NCBI GenBank assembly: GCA_039025235.1
Contig: JBCCOS010000005.1
Coordinates: 200,675 to 264,674 of the forward strand
Reading direction: 5' to 3'
DNA length: 64,000 bases
DNA from: MED-G105 sp039025235
Lineage (GTDB): Bacteria > Pseudomonadota > Alphaproteobacteria > Caulobacterales > Parvularculaceae
Shown here: piece by piece, positions 55,031 through 63,915 of the stretch
How the letters are laid out: the number at the start of each line of letters is the position of its first letter
Position numbering within the stretch: the first letter of the stretch is position 1
Position numbers and translations under genes: made by a program
The notes under the pieces: model-generated
What the model saw: the letters and a program-made list of their open reading frames with translations, nothing else
The model's database searches: none
What the model was told of the DNA's origin: nothing

Positions 55031-56671
55031 TTATGTTCGGCTGTCGCTGAACAGGGTCCGCTGCGCTTGCCAGCAAGCCGGCAGTTTGGGCAAACGACGC
55101 AAGTGTTCTGCAGTAAGGCCAGTTGGACCGCAGCCGTCGAGCAAGGACTTGACAATATCCGGAGCAAGGAACGCCAGTCGAAGCTGCTTGCTGACATCCC
55201 CTTTGGAGATTTCATACTTGGCGGCGATTTCCTCGATCGTCGGTGCATCTTCAGCAAAGAGGATTTGTTTCCATTGGGCGGCGTTCGACAACAACTTGAT
55301 CACTTTTTCGTCCGGTATTCCTGATGTTTCGCAATGCCCCAAGATGAGCCGTGTTTCATGGGCGCGCCTCCTCAATTGAAGCGGCGCTTCAACGGTGTGT
55401 TGCTCCCTTAGCGCGCTGTTCGCATTGGCGTCTTTTAATAGCGATTTGACATCGATAATAACCCGTAAGCACTCTTTGCTCAGATCGATGCGTATTAGGA
55501 ACGGCTTAAGGTCACGACAGCGGGCCTCCAGACTATTTCCAGTTATGGTCGCAGCTTGTTTCGCGACGTTTCGCTTGATCGCTGATATGTCATTCGCATC
55601 GACGCCATCCAACAATACGTCATTGGCTGCCCTTTCCGGTGAGGCGAGCCAAGACGTTATCGTTTCGGTGACAACCCTCTCGACATCAGCTGCTTTCAAA
55701 CGCACGCTTTGATCGGTTGGGTCTTTCTTGGCGCTGGTGTAATACCTATAGCGAACGCCGCATTTCTTCGCATGGTCCGGCGTCAGGCGTTTCCCCTCCC
55801 AATAGAGAATGCCGGCGAGGGGACTGATCTTCGTTTTAACGGAGCCTGACCATTGGGATCGTTCGCCAAGCAGCTTTTGAACGGCGTTCCAAATGTCGCG
55901 ATCAATGATGGCGTCGTGTTGCGCTTTATGGAGTGTGTCTTTTCCTTTGATGAGGCCGGCATAGATCGGGTTTTTGAGAATGTGATAAATCGGTCCGGCG
56001 GATAAGGGCTTGCCGCCGACGCCGTTTTTGTTGCGTTTGGTTCGCCATCCTTCATTCTCACCAGTCCGGATGATCGTCTGTACGCTTTGTGTGTCGTGAT
56101 AGAGACGGAAGATCTCGCTGACGATCGCGGCTTCGGCCTTATTCACCACAAGCTTTTTGTCAATATTGTCATAGCCGAGCGGCGGTTTGCCGCCGGTCCA
56201 AATGCCCTTTTTGCGCGACGCTGCGATCTTGTCACGGACCCGCTCGGCGCCGACTTCGCGTTCGAATTGAGCGAAAGAGAGTAGTACGTTCAGCGTCAAC
56301 CGGCCCATGGAGTTTGAGGTGTTGAACTGCTGCGTGACTGAGACGAACGATACGTCATGTACGTCAAAGCGTTCAACCAGTTTAGCAAAGTCAGCGAGGG
56401 AGCGGGTGAGCCGGTCGACTTTGTAGACAATGACAATGTCAACTTTGCCGTCATCGATATCCCGCATCAACGCTTGAAGGGCGGGGCGGTCCATATTGCC
56501 GCCGGAAAGACCGCCATCATCATAGCGTGTCTTCACCCGTCGCCAGCCCTCCGCTTTTTGCGAGAGGATATAGTTCTCACAAGCCTCCCGTTGAGCGTCG
56601 AGGGAGTTGAATGCCTGGTCTAGGCCTTCCTCTGTCGACTTCCTAGTGTATATCGCGCAGCGCCTTATCAT
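55031..56671 (-). CDS. Large serine recombinase (site-specific integrase)
   Basis: The N-terminal resolvase domain starts MIRRCAIYTRKSTEEG, with the catalytic serine in YTRKST, and contains the active-site pattern VDRLTRSLADFAKLVE. The recombinase domain (YHILKNPIYAGLIKG) and a C-terminal ~200-residue region follow. The 546-residue size fits large serine integrases that insert phages and islands. The ATG at 56671 overlaps the DUF2924 stop by 4 nt; a longer frame to 56731 is not favoured. Recombinase-DUF2924-DUF3489 is a recurring alphaproteobacterial set. Confidence 0.93.
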   Translation of the reverse strand: MIRRCAIYTRKSTEEGLDQAFNSLDAQREACENYILSQKAEGWRRVKTRYDDGGLSGGNMDRPALQALMRDIDDGKVDIVIVYKVDRLTRSLADFAKLVERFDVHDVSFVSVTQQFNTSNSMGRLTLNVLLSFAQFEREVGAERVRDKIAASRKKGIWTGGKPPLGYDNIDKKLVVNKAEAAIVSEIFRLYHDTQSVQTIIRTGENEGWRTKRNKNGVGGKPLSAGPIYHILKNPIYAGLIKGKDTLHKAQHDAIIDRDIWNAVQKLLGERSQWSGSVKTKISPLAGILYWEGKRLTPDHAKKCGVRYRYYTSAKKDPTDQSVRLKAADVERVVTETITSWLASPERAANDVLLDGVDANDISAIKRNVAKQAATITGNSLEARCRDLKPFLIRIDLSKECLRVIIDVKSLLKDANANSALREQHTVEAPLQLRRRAHETRLILGHCETSGIPDEKVIKLLSNAAQWKQILFAEDAPTIEEIAAKYEISKGDVSKQLRLAFLAPDIVKSLLDGCGPTGLTAEHLRRLPKLPACWQAQRTLFSDSRT

Positions 56672-57132
56672 GACGTCGATGGGTCTTCCGTGTGCGGTGA
56701 GCGCAAGCCAAAGAAGCGTGGGCCGTTCCATTTCGCGCCGGTGATGTCAAAGGCGACAGCTGAGAGCGAACCAAACTGCTTTCCGTCCATAAAGACGCCG
56801 TCATCTGCCACATAGACCTCATAAGTCCGGCCCCGCCATTCTCGGATAAGCCGGCCACCGGGCTTCACGTTGCGCTTTGGCTTGTCGACTGCGCTAGAGG
56901 CGTCATTCGACTTTGCGAGCTTTTCAAGTTTACGGTGTACGCGATCTGCCAACGCTTTGTGGCCTTTGCGTTGCAGCTCATAGGCGACAGCAAGCTTTAA
57001 TAGGGGCGTGCCAATCCGTTTTGGCGGCTCATCGCCAGTGAGTTGCTTGTACTGTGCTTTCAACTCAGCATGAGAACGCTGTTCCAATGCCAGTACAGCG
57101 ACTTCAATGGCACGTGGCTTTTTAGAGCTCAT
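56668..57132 (-). CDS. DUF2924 protein
   Basis: A 154-residue basic protein of the DUF2924 family. Recognisable stretches are LKAQYKQLTGDEPPKRIGTP, LLKLAVAYELQRKGHKAL, GGRLIREWRGRTYEVYVADD and SLSAVAFDITGAKWNGPRFF. Members regularly precede large serine recombinases and are likely accessory DNA-binding factors, although this is not proven. It overlaps both neighbours by 4 nt, so the three genes are translationally coupled. Confidence 0.85.
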   Translation of the reverse strand: MSSKKPRAIEVAVLALEQRSHAELKAQYKQLTGDEPPKRIGTPLLKLAVAYELQRKGHKALADRVHRKLEKLAKSNDASSAVDKPKRNVKPGGRLIREWRGRTYEVYVADDGVFMDGKQFGSLSAVAFDITGAKWNGPRFFGLRSPHTEDPSTS

Positions 57133-57374
57133 GAGCCGCTCCTCAAAAAGTACCGTTTCTTGCCGTCGCGCAAGAGTTCAGTCTCAATAGAAAGACCAAG
57201 CTTCTTGCGCACCGTGCTAGAGAGAAACCCACGCACTGTATGGGGTTGCCATCCGGTCTTCTTAGCCATGTCCGCAAGCGTCGCGCCGCTTTTGCGTTGC
57301 AACAGCTTAATCACCACGTCTCGTTTACTTGTCGTGTTCTTATCCGGCCCTTTATTTGAGGGTAACCGTGCCAT
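57129..57374 (-). CDS. DUF3489 protein
   Basis: An ~81-residue protein in the DUF3489 family. The core KRDVVIKLLQRKSGATLADM continues with AKKTGWQPHTVRGFLSSTVR and KKLGLSIETELLRDGKKRYF. It looks like a winged-helix DNA-binding protein. The ATG at 57374 is chosen; a much longer frame upstream has no family resemblance. It overlaps DUF2924 by 4 nt and is the first gene of the recombinase operon. Confidence 0.82.
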   Translation of the reverse strand: MARLPSNKGPDKNTTSKRDVVIKLLQRKSGATLADMAKKTGWQPHTVRGFLSSTVRKKLGLSIETELLRDGKKRYFLRSGS

Positions 57375-57539
57375 ATCCGACCTCCGTTCGTCGTTGTACC
57401 GACGAAAGCCCGGCAATGATCCACTTGAGCTAAGGATAAAACCGAGCATAGGGGCGAGCGCCCAGTCACAGCAATGCTCGAATAAGGATAGAAGTCCAGT
57501 CCAATATCTCTCTATACGGCCAAAAAATGACTTGACTGC

Positions 57540-57899
57540 ATGCGACATCAACGCGGCATATGCTGGACCATGACTTCTGGATACCCAAAACGGCAAAAGC
57601 CGGTGGCATCGATAACGCAACTCGATTTCGAGCGACGCACCCTTATGGCAAAATTGGACTATGGCAAGTATTCCCAAAGCGATGCCCGTCGATTGGTCCA
57701 AGCAATCGAAAACCTTGACCTTGCTATTGCCGCGACACCATCCGCTCGAATAGAAGACATTGCGCTTAAATTTGATCGACTTCTCGAAACTCTTTCAATT
57801 GATCTTGACCACTCCAACACCATGGAAGCCGTTCTGCTTGCCGCGATCCGAGACGATCTCGCAAAATTTATCGATAACGGTGGGAACCCAGATATTTGA
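57540..57899 (+). CDS. Hypothetical protein of the mobile element
   Basis: This frame, divergent from DUF3489, encodes up to 119 residues; ATG codons at 57570 and 57645 are also possible. The C-terminal ~84 residues (MAKLDYGKYSQSDARRLVQA, LKFDRLLETLSIDLDHSN) look protein-like, mostly helical. No family was recognised. Confidence 0.5.
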   Translation: MRHQRGICWTMTSGYPKRQKPVASITQLDFERRTLMAKLDYGKYSQSDARRLVQAIENLDLAIAATPSARIEDIALKFDRLLETLSIDLDHSNTMEAVLLAAIRDDLAKFIDNGGNPDI

Positions 57900-58046
57900 T
57901 AAGCCAAGACAGTAGGATTCGTTCACGGTGACTTCTCATACCAACTAGCATTGCGGCAACGGGGGTGATGTGCTGGGTTATCCGACTACGTATGGATTCT
58001 ACCTCTGCACAAGAAGTCTCCTGAGCTTACACGACAAAACCGCGGC

Positions 58047-59486
58047 TCATCCATAATCATCAGCTGTTATCAAAATCGCTGGGATGTAGCTCCCTGTACT
58101 ACGGTAGCGGTGACGTTGTTCGTACCAATTGATTAATTGAGAGAACGCATCGGCCTGGTCGTCATGGCTTCCATTGGGAAAGGCCAGTAATTCGTTAAGA
58201 AAGTCACCTAACCATGGGGCATCTTGTGGCAAGAGGATGTCGCCGCGTTCAATAACAGCCGACGATGCTTCGAGTCGCCCGGCTTTATCTTGTTTTACGG
58301 TAATACCGATAGGGGTGGGGAAGTCGGCTGTGTATTCATTGCGGAGGCCCTGAACCATGGATAGGCCTGGTCCTGCTTTTTCGATGAGAACGTCTTTGGC
58401 ATTGAATCTCAGCGCATGGGCAATGATATGTTTTTTAAGCCTTGGATAATCCAGACGGCCGCGCCAAACGTCGATAACATAGAGTTGCTTATTCTTTAAT
58501 GCGACTGTAACGCAGGCTGAATAATCTGCATTCGGGTTGACGGATGAGGCTAAGTCCCAGCTTTGTATGACCCGTGCGTCCGCTGGTACCTCATCGAACC
58601 GTTTAAACCAATCGCGTTTGATGAGATTGCCTTCCAGTGGAACGGGGGCCTGCTGGTATTGAGCTGAGAATGCCAGAGAACCAATACGTTGTTGTAAGGA
58701 TTTGAGGGTCGATAAAGGTTCGCGTTCAGCATGCAACGGTTCCCCTTTTTTGCGATGGTGAACACGGCCGCGGCCGATTTCTATGGTTTCATCCTCTTCT
58801 GCAATCGCAGGTAAATTGAGTTGTCGCCAGGCCTCGCCACTTTTAATAAGGTGGCCTGCAAGATCTTCTTCATGGAGCCTTTGCATAACGACGATGATAC
58901 GCCCCTCGCGTTGATTGTTCAGTCGTGTCGAGAGGGTCCCCCTATACCAATCGATAACCTTGCGCCGAGCAGCCTCTGATTGCGCATCCTCGGCCTTTAG
59001 AGGGTCATCGATGATGATATAGTCTGCCCCTCGACCGGTGAGCGTGCCACCGATTGATGTTGCAACGCGCCCGCCACCTTTGGTCGTTATAAGCTCATTG
59101 CTCGTTGACTTTTCAAGGCGCGTACCAGGGAATAAATCCTTATACCACTCTGATTCCATCACCAATCGGCATTGGCGAGCAAGTTCAAGGGAAAGCTCGT
59201 TTGAATAACTAACGCAAATAAATCGCAGTTCTGGATTGTGACCCAGCGACCAGGCCACAAAGGCGACTGATGTATTGATCGACTTTAGCGATCGCGGCGG
59301 CTGGGTTATCAGAAGACGCAAGACATCGCCTGCATAAGCTTGCGTTAGGAGATATGCGATGCCGTCGATATGCCAATTAGGTCGATAAGTATCCCCTGGC
59401 GACACCGTTTGAACAGTCTTATGTACAAAGGCTGCAAAGTCTTGACGAAGGGCGGCCTGCAAGATGCGTTTTCGATCAACCATCAC
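58047..59486 (-). CDS. Phage terminase large subunit
   Basis: A 479-residue terminase ATPase-nuclease that pumps DNA into phage heads. The Walker A-like QPPRSLKS (residue ~62) has Leu where Gly is usual, Walker B is ADYIIIDDPLKAED, and the RNase H-like nuclease starts at IQSWDLASSVNPNADYSACV with metal-binding Asp residues. Late DDQADAFSQLINWY is also typical. It overlaps the DUF5681 gene by 4 nt. No portal, capsid or tail gene lies nearby. Confidence 0.9.
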   Translation of the reverse strand: MMVDRKRILQAALRQDFAAFVHKTVQTVSPGDTYRPNWHIDGIAYLLTQAYAGDVLRLLITQPPRSLKSINTSVAFVAWSLGHNPELRFICVSYSNELSLELARQCRLVMESEWYKDLFPGTRLEKSTSNELITTKGGGRVATSIGGTLTGRGADYIIIDDPLKAEDAQSEAARRKVIDWYRGTLSTRLNNQREGRIIVVMQRLHEEDLAGHLIKSGEAWRQLNLPAIAEEDETIEIGRGRVHHRKKGEPLHAEREPLSTLKSLQQRIGSLAFSAQYQQAPVPLEGNLIKRDWFKRFDEVPADARVIQSWDLASSVNPNADYSACVTVALKNKQLYVIDVWRGRLDYPRLKKHIIAHALRFNAKDVLIEKAGPGLSMVQGLRNEYTADFPTPIGITVKQDKAGRLEASSAVIERGDILLPQDAPWLGDFLNELLAFPNGSHDDQADAFSQLINWYEQRHRYRSTGSYIPAILITADDYG

Positions 59487-59878
59487 GCATCCCCCTTACG
59501 GCCCTCGGTCGATTGTTGGCGTAAGAGGTATTCTTTGAGAACGGCCTCGTCATCGCTGTCCAAGACCGTATTACCTGACGCCACAAGCGCCTCATTGTTA
59601 AAAGCACTGGCGAGCTTTACTAATTGATCGATAGCCTTAGCGTCGCCCTTTAGTGCGTCCTGGCGTAACCGAAGGAGCATCGCTTGTTGTGTAGACACTT
59701 TCTTGGGTTTGCCACCTTCGTTAATAGCAACGGGCGTTTTGAGGATCTCTTTGACGTCTGTCGAGAGATTATTGGATCCTTTCGGACGACCCTTTGGGTT
59801 GCCCGATTGACCCTTTTTGAACTGGCCTGCCTTTGGCGGTTTGCCATAGCCGACATCATATTGTTTCTTATCTGACAT
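59483..59878 (-). CDS. DUF5681 protein (terminase partner)
   Basis: A 131-residue protein with the DUF5681 signature: VGYGKPPKAGQFKKGQSGNP followed by KGRPKGSNNLSTDVKEIL. It then has a helical region. Members lie next to terminase large subunits and may play a small-terminase-like role in DNA recognition; this is inferred from context. It overlaps both terL (4 nt) and the ParB-methyltransferase gene (1 nt), suggesting one operon. Confidence 0.82.
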   Translation of the reverse strand: MSDKKQYDVGYGKPPKAGQFKKGQSGNPKGRPKGSNNLSTDVKEILKTPVAINEGGKPKKVSTQQAMLLRLRQDALKGDAKAIDQLVKLASAFNNEALVASGNTVLDSDDEAVLKEYLLRQQSTEGRKGDA

Positions 59879-61218
59879 TACACAACACTTTCAGATTGAC
59901 ATGCGCCCGTGCGGCGGGCCTTTACATCGACGAAACGCTCGCCTGTTTCAGTTAAAGTCGCTTCGATCCCTGTTGCTGCTTCAAAGCGATGGATTGCAAC
60001 GTCCACATATTTAGGATCAAGTTCCATCGCGGCGACACGCCGACCTGTCTGCTCTCCGGCCATGATGGTGGTGCCAGAACCAGAGAACGGGTCCAGCACA
60101 AGATCGCCACGTGCGGTAACGTCCAAGATAGCATCCGCAACCATGGCAACAGGTTTGACAGTGGGGTGTATACCGAGCGTTTCTGATCGATCTTTGGAAA
60201 AAGTATTGACGCCCGCATAATCCCAAACATTTGTCCGGTTACGCCCGAAGCGACCAAGGCTTACATTATTGGTATGGGGTCCATTTCCATTGCGGAACAC
60301 AAGAACAAGTTCATGCTTGGACCGATAAAGAGACCCCATGCCGCCATTGGTCTTATTCCAAACACATAAGTTTAAGAGCTCATCAAATATATTTGCCCCA
60401 GCGTTCAACAGGGGACGGATGTGCCGCCAATCCATGCATATAAAGATAACGGCAGTATCAGTTGAATGCGCCTTCAGACATTCGCAAACGTTTCCCAAAA
60501 ACACTTCAAACTCAGCCTCTGACAATTCGCCAGAGGCCATTTTGAACTCGTTATGTTTGATCGAGCCCTTGCCGCAAACATGGCCGTTGACCGGAACATT
60601 ATAGGGCGGGTCAGTAAAGACGGCATCGGCCCGTTCGCCGGCGAGAAGTGCGTCATAAGAAGACGCGTTTAGCGCATCACCACAATAAAGACGGTGGGAC
60701 CCGAGGCACCACAGATCGCCAAGGCATGAAACCGGCGCCCCTTCCGGCGGCATTGGGATTGGTGCTTCAGCCACAGCCTCATCAGCACCTAGCATAATGT
60801 CGATCTCAGCGGTCTCGAAACCGATCACGTCCATATCGAAATCAAGCGCCATTGAAGAGAGATCAGCGATCTCAGTTTTTAAGAGATCCTCATCCCACCC
60901 GGCATTTTCCGCTAGCTTATTATCAGCAATAATATAAGCGCGCTTTTGTGCATCGCTCATGTTGGACAAACGAATAGTTGGTACAGCGTCCATACCGAGA
61001 AGCTTGGCGGCCTCAACGCGGCCGTGTCCGGCGATGACCCCATCAGCATCATCAATCAAGACAGGGTTCGTAAATCCAAAGGCCTTGATGCTCTTTGCGA
61101 TCTGTTTGATTTGTTTTGCCGTGTGGGTTCGTGGATTATTGGCATAAGGTTTGAGGTCCGTAATTTTACGGACCTTTATTTCTAGGTTACCGATTTGATC
61201 GGAGATAGCGCTATTCAT
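59878..61218 (-). CDS. ParB-domain DNA methyltransferase fusion
   Basis: The ~446-residue protein has an N-terminal ParB/Srx-like domain (LKPYANNPRTHTAKQIKQIA, then ADGVIAGHGRVEAAKLLG). The methyltransferase domain shows FTDPPYNVPV (catalytic DPPY) before the SAM motif DPFSGSGTTIMAG; this motif order is that of beta-class N6-adenine or N4-cytosine enzymes. The start at ATG 61218 overlaps the next gene upstream. It is common in phages, where such fusions may protect DNA; the target site is unknown. Confidence 0.9.
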   Translation of the reverse strand: MNSAISDQIGNLEIKVRKITDLKPYANNPRTHTAKQIKQIAKSIKAFGFTNPVLIDDADGVIAGHGRVEAAKLLGMDAVPTIRLSNMSDAQKRAYIIADNKLAENAGWDEDLLKTEIADLSSMALDFDMDVIGFETAEIDIMLGADEAVAEAPIPMPPEGAPVSCLGDLWCLGSHRLYCGDALNASSYDALLAGERADAVFTDPPYNVPVNGHVCGKGSIKHNEFKMASGELSEAEFEVFLGNVCECLKAHSTDTAVIFICMDWRHIRPLLNAGANIFDELLNLCVWNKTNGGMGSLYRSKHELVLVFRNGNGPHTNNVSLGRFGRNRTNVWDYAGVNTFSKDRSETLGIHPTVKPVAMVADAILDVTARGDLVLDPFSGSGTTIMAGEQTGRRVAAMELDPKYVDVAIHRFEAATGIEATLTETGERFVDVKARRTGACQSESVV

Positions 61219-61447
61219 CGCGGTCCCTCTCGATCGGTATATTCGATACGGATGCAGCAATGATCTGCTTGGTTAGTCTCTTAATTCGCTCCACTTCTCC
61301 ATTATGATCAATCAAAATTAGACAAATTTGCGTCTCAAACTCACGATTGCGGACCATCACATTCAACTTAGATTGGGCGCTTGTGAAGATAAAAGAGACC
61401 TCGCCGACGCATGTTAGTTCGGCCGATGGGTCCGTAATTTTTCGCAT
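61211..61447 (-). CDS. Hypothetical protein upstream of the methyltransferase
   Basis: A 78-residue protein (MRKITDPSAELTCVGEVSFI, FTSAQSKLNVMVRNREFETQ, ending RDRDE) with GGAG 7 nt before its ATG. It overlaps the ParB-methyltransferase gene by 8 nt, so it is coupled to it. The sequence is alternating beta and alpha, and no family is recognised. Confidence 0.6.
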   Translation of the reverse strand: MRKITDPSAELTCVGEVSFIFTSAQSKLNVMVRNREFETQICLILIDHNGEVERIKRLTKQIIAASVSNIPIERDRDE

Positions 61448-61601
61448 GATGTTGCTCCGTTTCTTCGTTAATGAAAGAGGCGGAGCCATTGGAAAGAACC
61501 AAGAAATACGCTGTTCACATCCGAAGCGCTGCCGCCTCGGTAGATTTTAATGTGTTGAATTTACTCAGAAAATATGGGCAAAAATTTTTGACTGGGTTTT
61601 A

Positions 61602-62324
61602 TTATGATTTCGGTCTGCCGCGGGGTCTGAGGTCAGCGGTTTGCTCTTTGGATAATTTGACGATTGGCAATTCGCCTGCTGCATCTGGCCAACCTGGCTC
61701 TTTTTCTGGAGGACGCCAGCCAGGCGGCATGCGCCAAACATCGTCCCCCAAGGGCGGCTTAGACTTATGCGCTTTGGGTTGCCAACGTTGCCCCCAATCT
61801 CTCAATTTTTCTGCTTCGAACAAAAAGAACAGAAAGCTCACCGCTTTGTCATAAGACGTGTGAGGTAAAGTACTAAATTTCCACTCACGCAATGAAAAAG
61901 CAGCCCACAAATGCGCGACGCGAGAAAACTGTCTCTGTGCGTTCTTTATCGTTGTTTCTGAGCCTTTGAGTCTGTTTTTAGCCAGTTGGGTTTCGAGTAT
62001 TTTGGTTGCATTCCCCCAAGACGCTAAGGCCTCGTCTGTGTGATATAAAGCAAAGTAGATCTTAAATTGTTCGCCGGCCATCTGCGCATGCCACCACCGC
62101 TTGTCGATATCCGTTAACGCAGAGCCAGAGCCCGTTGCTATTTCAAATAGCGTTTCTTTGGAGAGTTCACCCCCTGCCGAACGGTATTCCTTTAATGGTT
62201 GCGCAAGATATTGGCTGGTAAAGGCGCGCGCTTTCTTTGGATCTTCCCCCGTTATTTCAGGATAGAGCATAACGCCCAAAATAGCGGCAAAGGGCTCAAT
62301 ATGGTCAATGGGTAAGATTGGCAT
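61602..62324 (-). CDS. Hypothetical helical protein of the mobile element
   Basis: This 240-residue protein starts MPILPIDHIEPFAAILGVML. Its N-terminal two thirds look all-helical and include KRWWHAQMAGEQFKIYFALY, and AHLWAAFSLREWKFSTLPHT. Its C-terminal ~60 residues are proline- and tryptophan-rich and likely disordered. It lies 15 bp after the XRE gene on the same strand. Function is unknown. An effector partnered with the XRE repressor is one possibility, but there is no direct evidence. Confidence 0.6.
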   Translation of the reverse strand: MPILPIDHIEPFAAILGVMLYPEITGEDPKKARAFTSQYLAQPLKEYRSAGGELSKETLFEIATGSGSALTDIDKRWWHAQMAGEQFKIYFALYHTDEALASWGNATKILETQLAKNRLKGSETTIKNAQRQFSRVAHLWAAFSLREWKFSTLPHTSYDKAVSFLFFLFEAEKLRDWGQRWQPKAHKSKPPLGDDVWRMPPGWRPPEKEPGWPDAAGELPIVKLSKEQTADLRPRGRPKS

Positions 62325-62339
62325 ATCGTTTTGAGGATC

Positions 62340-62564
62340 CTACTCCTCTGGTTTTTTCCACCCAGCAAAGAGAGCGGCCGGTTTGACAGATAACGCAATT
62401 GCTAAGACTTCGATAACCTCGGCAGTAGGATTGCGTGCTCCCCGTTCGATGCCGCTCACATAAGTTCGGTGCAATCCGCTCTCGAACGCCAGGTCTTCTT
62501 GAGACCATCGCCTTTTCTGGCGGATCGCCCGCACATTTTCACCAATAAGTGCACCAATTTCCAT
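62340..62564 (-). CDS. XRE-family transcriptional regulator
   Basis: A ~74-residue helix-turn-helix repressor: VRAIRQKRRWSQEDLAFESG, then LHRTYVSGIERGARNPTAEV and a C-terminal helix. Such proteins control phage and island promoters. The ATG at 62564 is the likely start; a GTG at 62579 is also in frame. It heads the minus-strand operon. A palindrome-like sequence (62579-62597) immediately upstream may be its operator or an attachment site. Confidence 0.85.
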   Translation of the reverse strand: MEIGALIGENVRAIRQKRRWSQEDLAFESGLHRTYVSGIERGARNPTAEVIEVLAIALSVKPAALFAGWKKPEE

Positions 62565-62578
62565 GAGATCATGGAGCA

Positions 62579-62597
62579 CTGTATGCAGCTTATCAAT
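62579..62597. other. Candidate right attachment site of the mobile element
   Basis: CTGTATGCAGCTTATCAAT resembles the sequence at 54986-55005 (about 15 of 19-20 positions). It sits directly upstream of the XRE gene, so it may be an operator instead. Confidence 0.3.
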
Positions 62598-62672
62598 CTA
62601 CAGACGATGAGTAACATAAGATTAACAGCTTCATTTTAGTGTCAATGACAGTAATTTAAGTGGAGTTATTCG

Positions 62673-62768
62673 ATGAAATTTGCATTTATTTGTATTGGAC
62701 TAGTGATTCTGTCGGATCGTATCTTTGGAACATTTGTTGACGAAGAGTCCAGAGAGAAACTGCAATAG
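62673..62768 (+). CDS. Small 31-residue membrane-like protein
   Basis: A 31-codon frame with an ATG preceded by GGAG at 7 nt encodes a hydrophobic stretch MKFAFICIGLVILSDRIFG followed by a charged tail ending ESREKLQ. It is divergent from the XRE gene across about 100 bp. It may be a leader peptide, a small membrane protein or chance. Confidence 0.35.
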   Translation: MKFAFICIGLVILSDRIFGTFVDEESREKLQ

Positions 62769-63266
62769 GGTATTGTGAAAAATCTGGGTACGTTCAATCC
62801 TATTGTGGTTGCCTTTAATGATAGGTTGGGATCGCGAAGGATCTTTTGACCGCGCGGACATTACGCGGGATTCGGGGGCGATACATTTACTCCTCCCGGC
62901 TGGTCACCAGACGGATCGCGTAATACATCGGCACTGATTAAACGGCGCTGGACAGATCAGCGATGATCTCAAGGCGAGAGACGCATAACGCCTGTTGGAA
63001 TTGTGCCCCAGCTGAGCAGACTGCCAATACTTGTGCTGCGCACAATGGATGATCTGTAATATTAGGCGATTATTGACCTCATTTGGCCCTTTGGCCTGGC
63101 CGTTGCCACAATTGCCTAGACCATGCCCAAATTATCCAAGAATGACCTCGTTCCAATCCTTTGATTGCCTCCTTCGCACGGCATTTTGCTTCCTAGGGAC
63201 GAACCACGATGGGGGGTTCGGATTGAATAGGCCCTTATAGATCGAGGGTAATAGGGAGATAGGATC
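62769..63266. other. Gene-free region upstream of the EF-hand gene
   Basis: About 500 bp with only short, unconvincing frames (for example 39 codons near 62819). It may be a decayed gene at the edge of the mobile element. No RNA or repeat was recognised. Confidence 0.4.
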
Positions 63267-63803
63267 ATGCTTCGCAAATTCGTTGAAAGATTAGCACTAC
63301 CCAGTGTTATCGCCATAATTGCAGCTGGAGCGGCGTTAGCGACAGTGGGTGAGCCGCTTGATAGCGACAGTCCAGTTGCCGTAACCCAGAGTTTTGATGC
63401 TGAACAAATTCGAACCCATGCCAAAAAAGTTTTTCAGCAAGCGGATTTAAATAATGATGGTGATCTAAATGTTGATGAGTTCGCGACACTTTCTGTAGTG
63501 ATCGCAGAACTATCGCGGTTGAATGGGTATGTTTCCATATTGGATGATGGTGCGGGTGCAATTGCGCCCATTCAGAAACAGGCTCAGCTTACAAAGAATG
63601 ATCGAATTTTCATTGAAGCGTTATCAGCGAAAGAGCGTGCTCTGGCTGCTGGTTTAGACAACAGACTTGATGTTAACGAGTTTATTGATTTTGAGCTTAA
63701 TCGGTTTCTTATTGCTGACTTCAATCGGAATGGCATTTTGAAAAACGCAGAAGTTATCGCTTACGCGAACCAGGCTGCGCGTATCCAGCGGCCACAGAGT
63801 TAA
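63267..63803 (+). CDS. Exported EF-hand calcium-binding protein
   Basis: This 178-residue protein has an N-terminal hydrophobic signal (LPSVIAIIAAGAALATVG), then EF-hand loops: a canonical DLNNDGDLNVDE (residues ~62-73), and a second, weaker loop at DFNRNGILKNAE near residue 150, with a degenerate copy at DNRLDVNEF. It is likely a periplasmic or membrane-tethered calcium-binding protein. A terminator follows. Function unknown. Confidence 0.82.
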   Translation: MLRKFVERLALPSVIAIIAAGAALATVGEPLDSDSPVAVTQSFDAEQIRTHAKKVFQQADLNNDGDLNVDEFATLSVVIAELSRLNGYVSILDDGAGAIAPIQKQAQLTKNDRIFIEALSAKERALAAGLDNRLDVNEFIDFELNRFLIADFNRNGILKNAEVIAYANQAARIQRPQS

Positions 63804-63880
63804 GTAAGACCTCGGTTAAGGCGTCCGGCAAGACCGGCTGAAATCTCAACAGTTTTTAGGGGTGGGAGAGAGTAGCTGCG

Positions 63881-63915
63881 AGAACACCGACCATGAGTAA
63901 TTTGGTCGGTGTTCT
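63881..63915 (+). terminator. Terminator after the EF-hand gene
   Basis: A 13-bp perfect stem AGAACACCGACCA (63881-63893) / TGGTCGGTGTTCT (63903-63915) with a 9-nt loop lies about 80 bp after the stop codon. Only two T residues follow on the plus strand. Confidence 0.75.
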
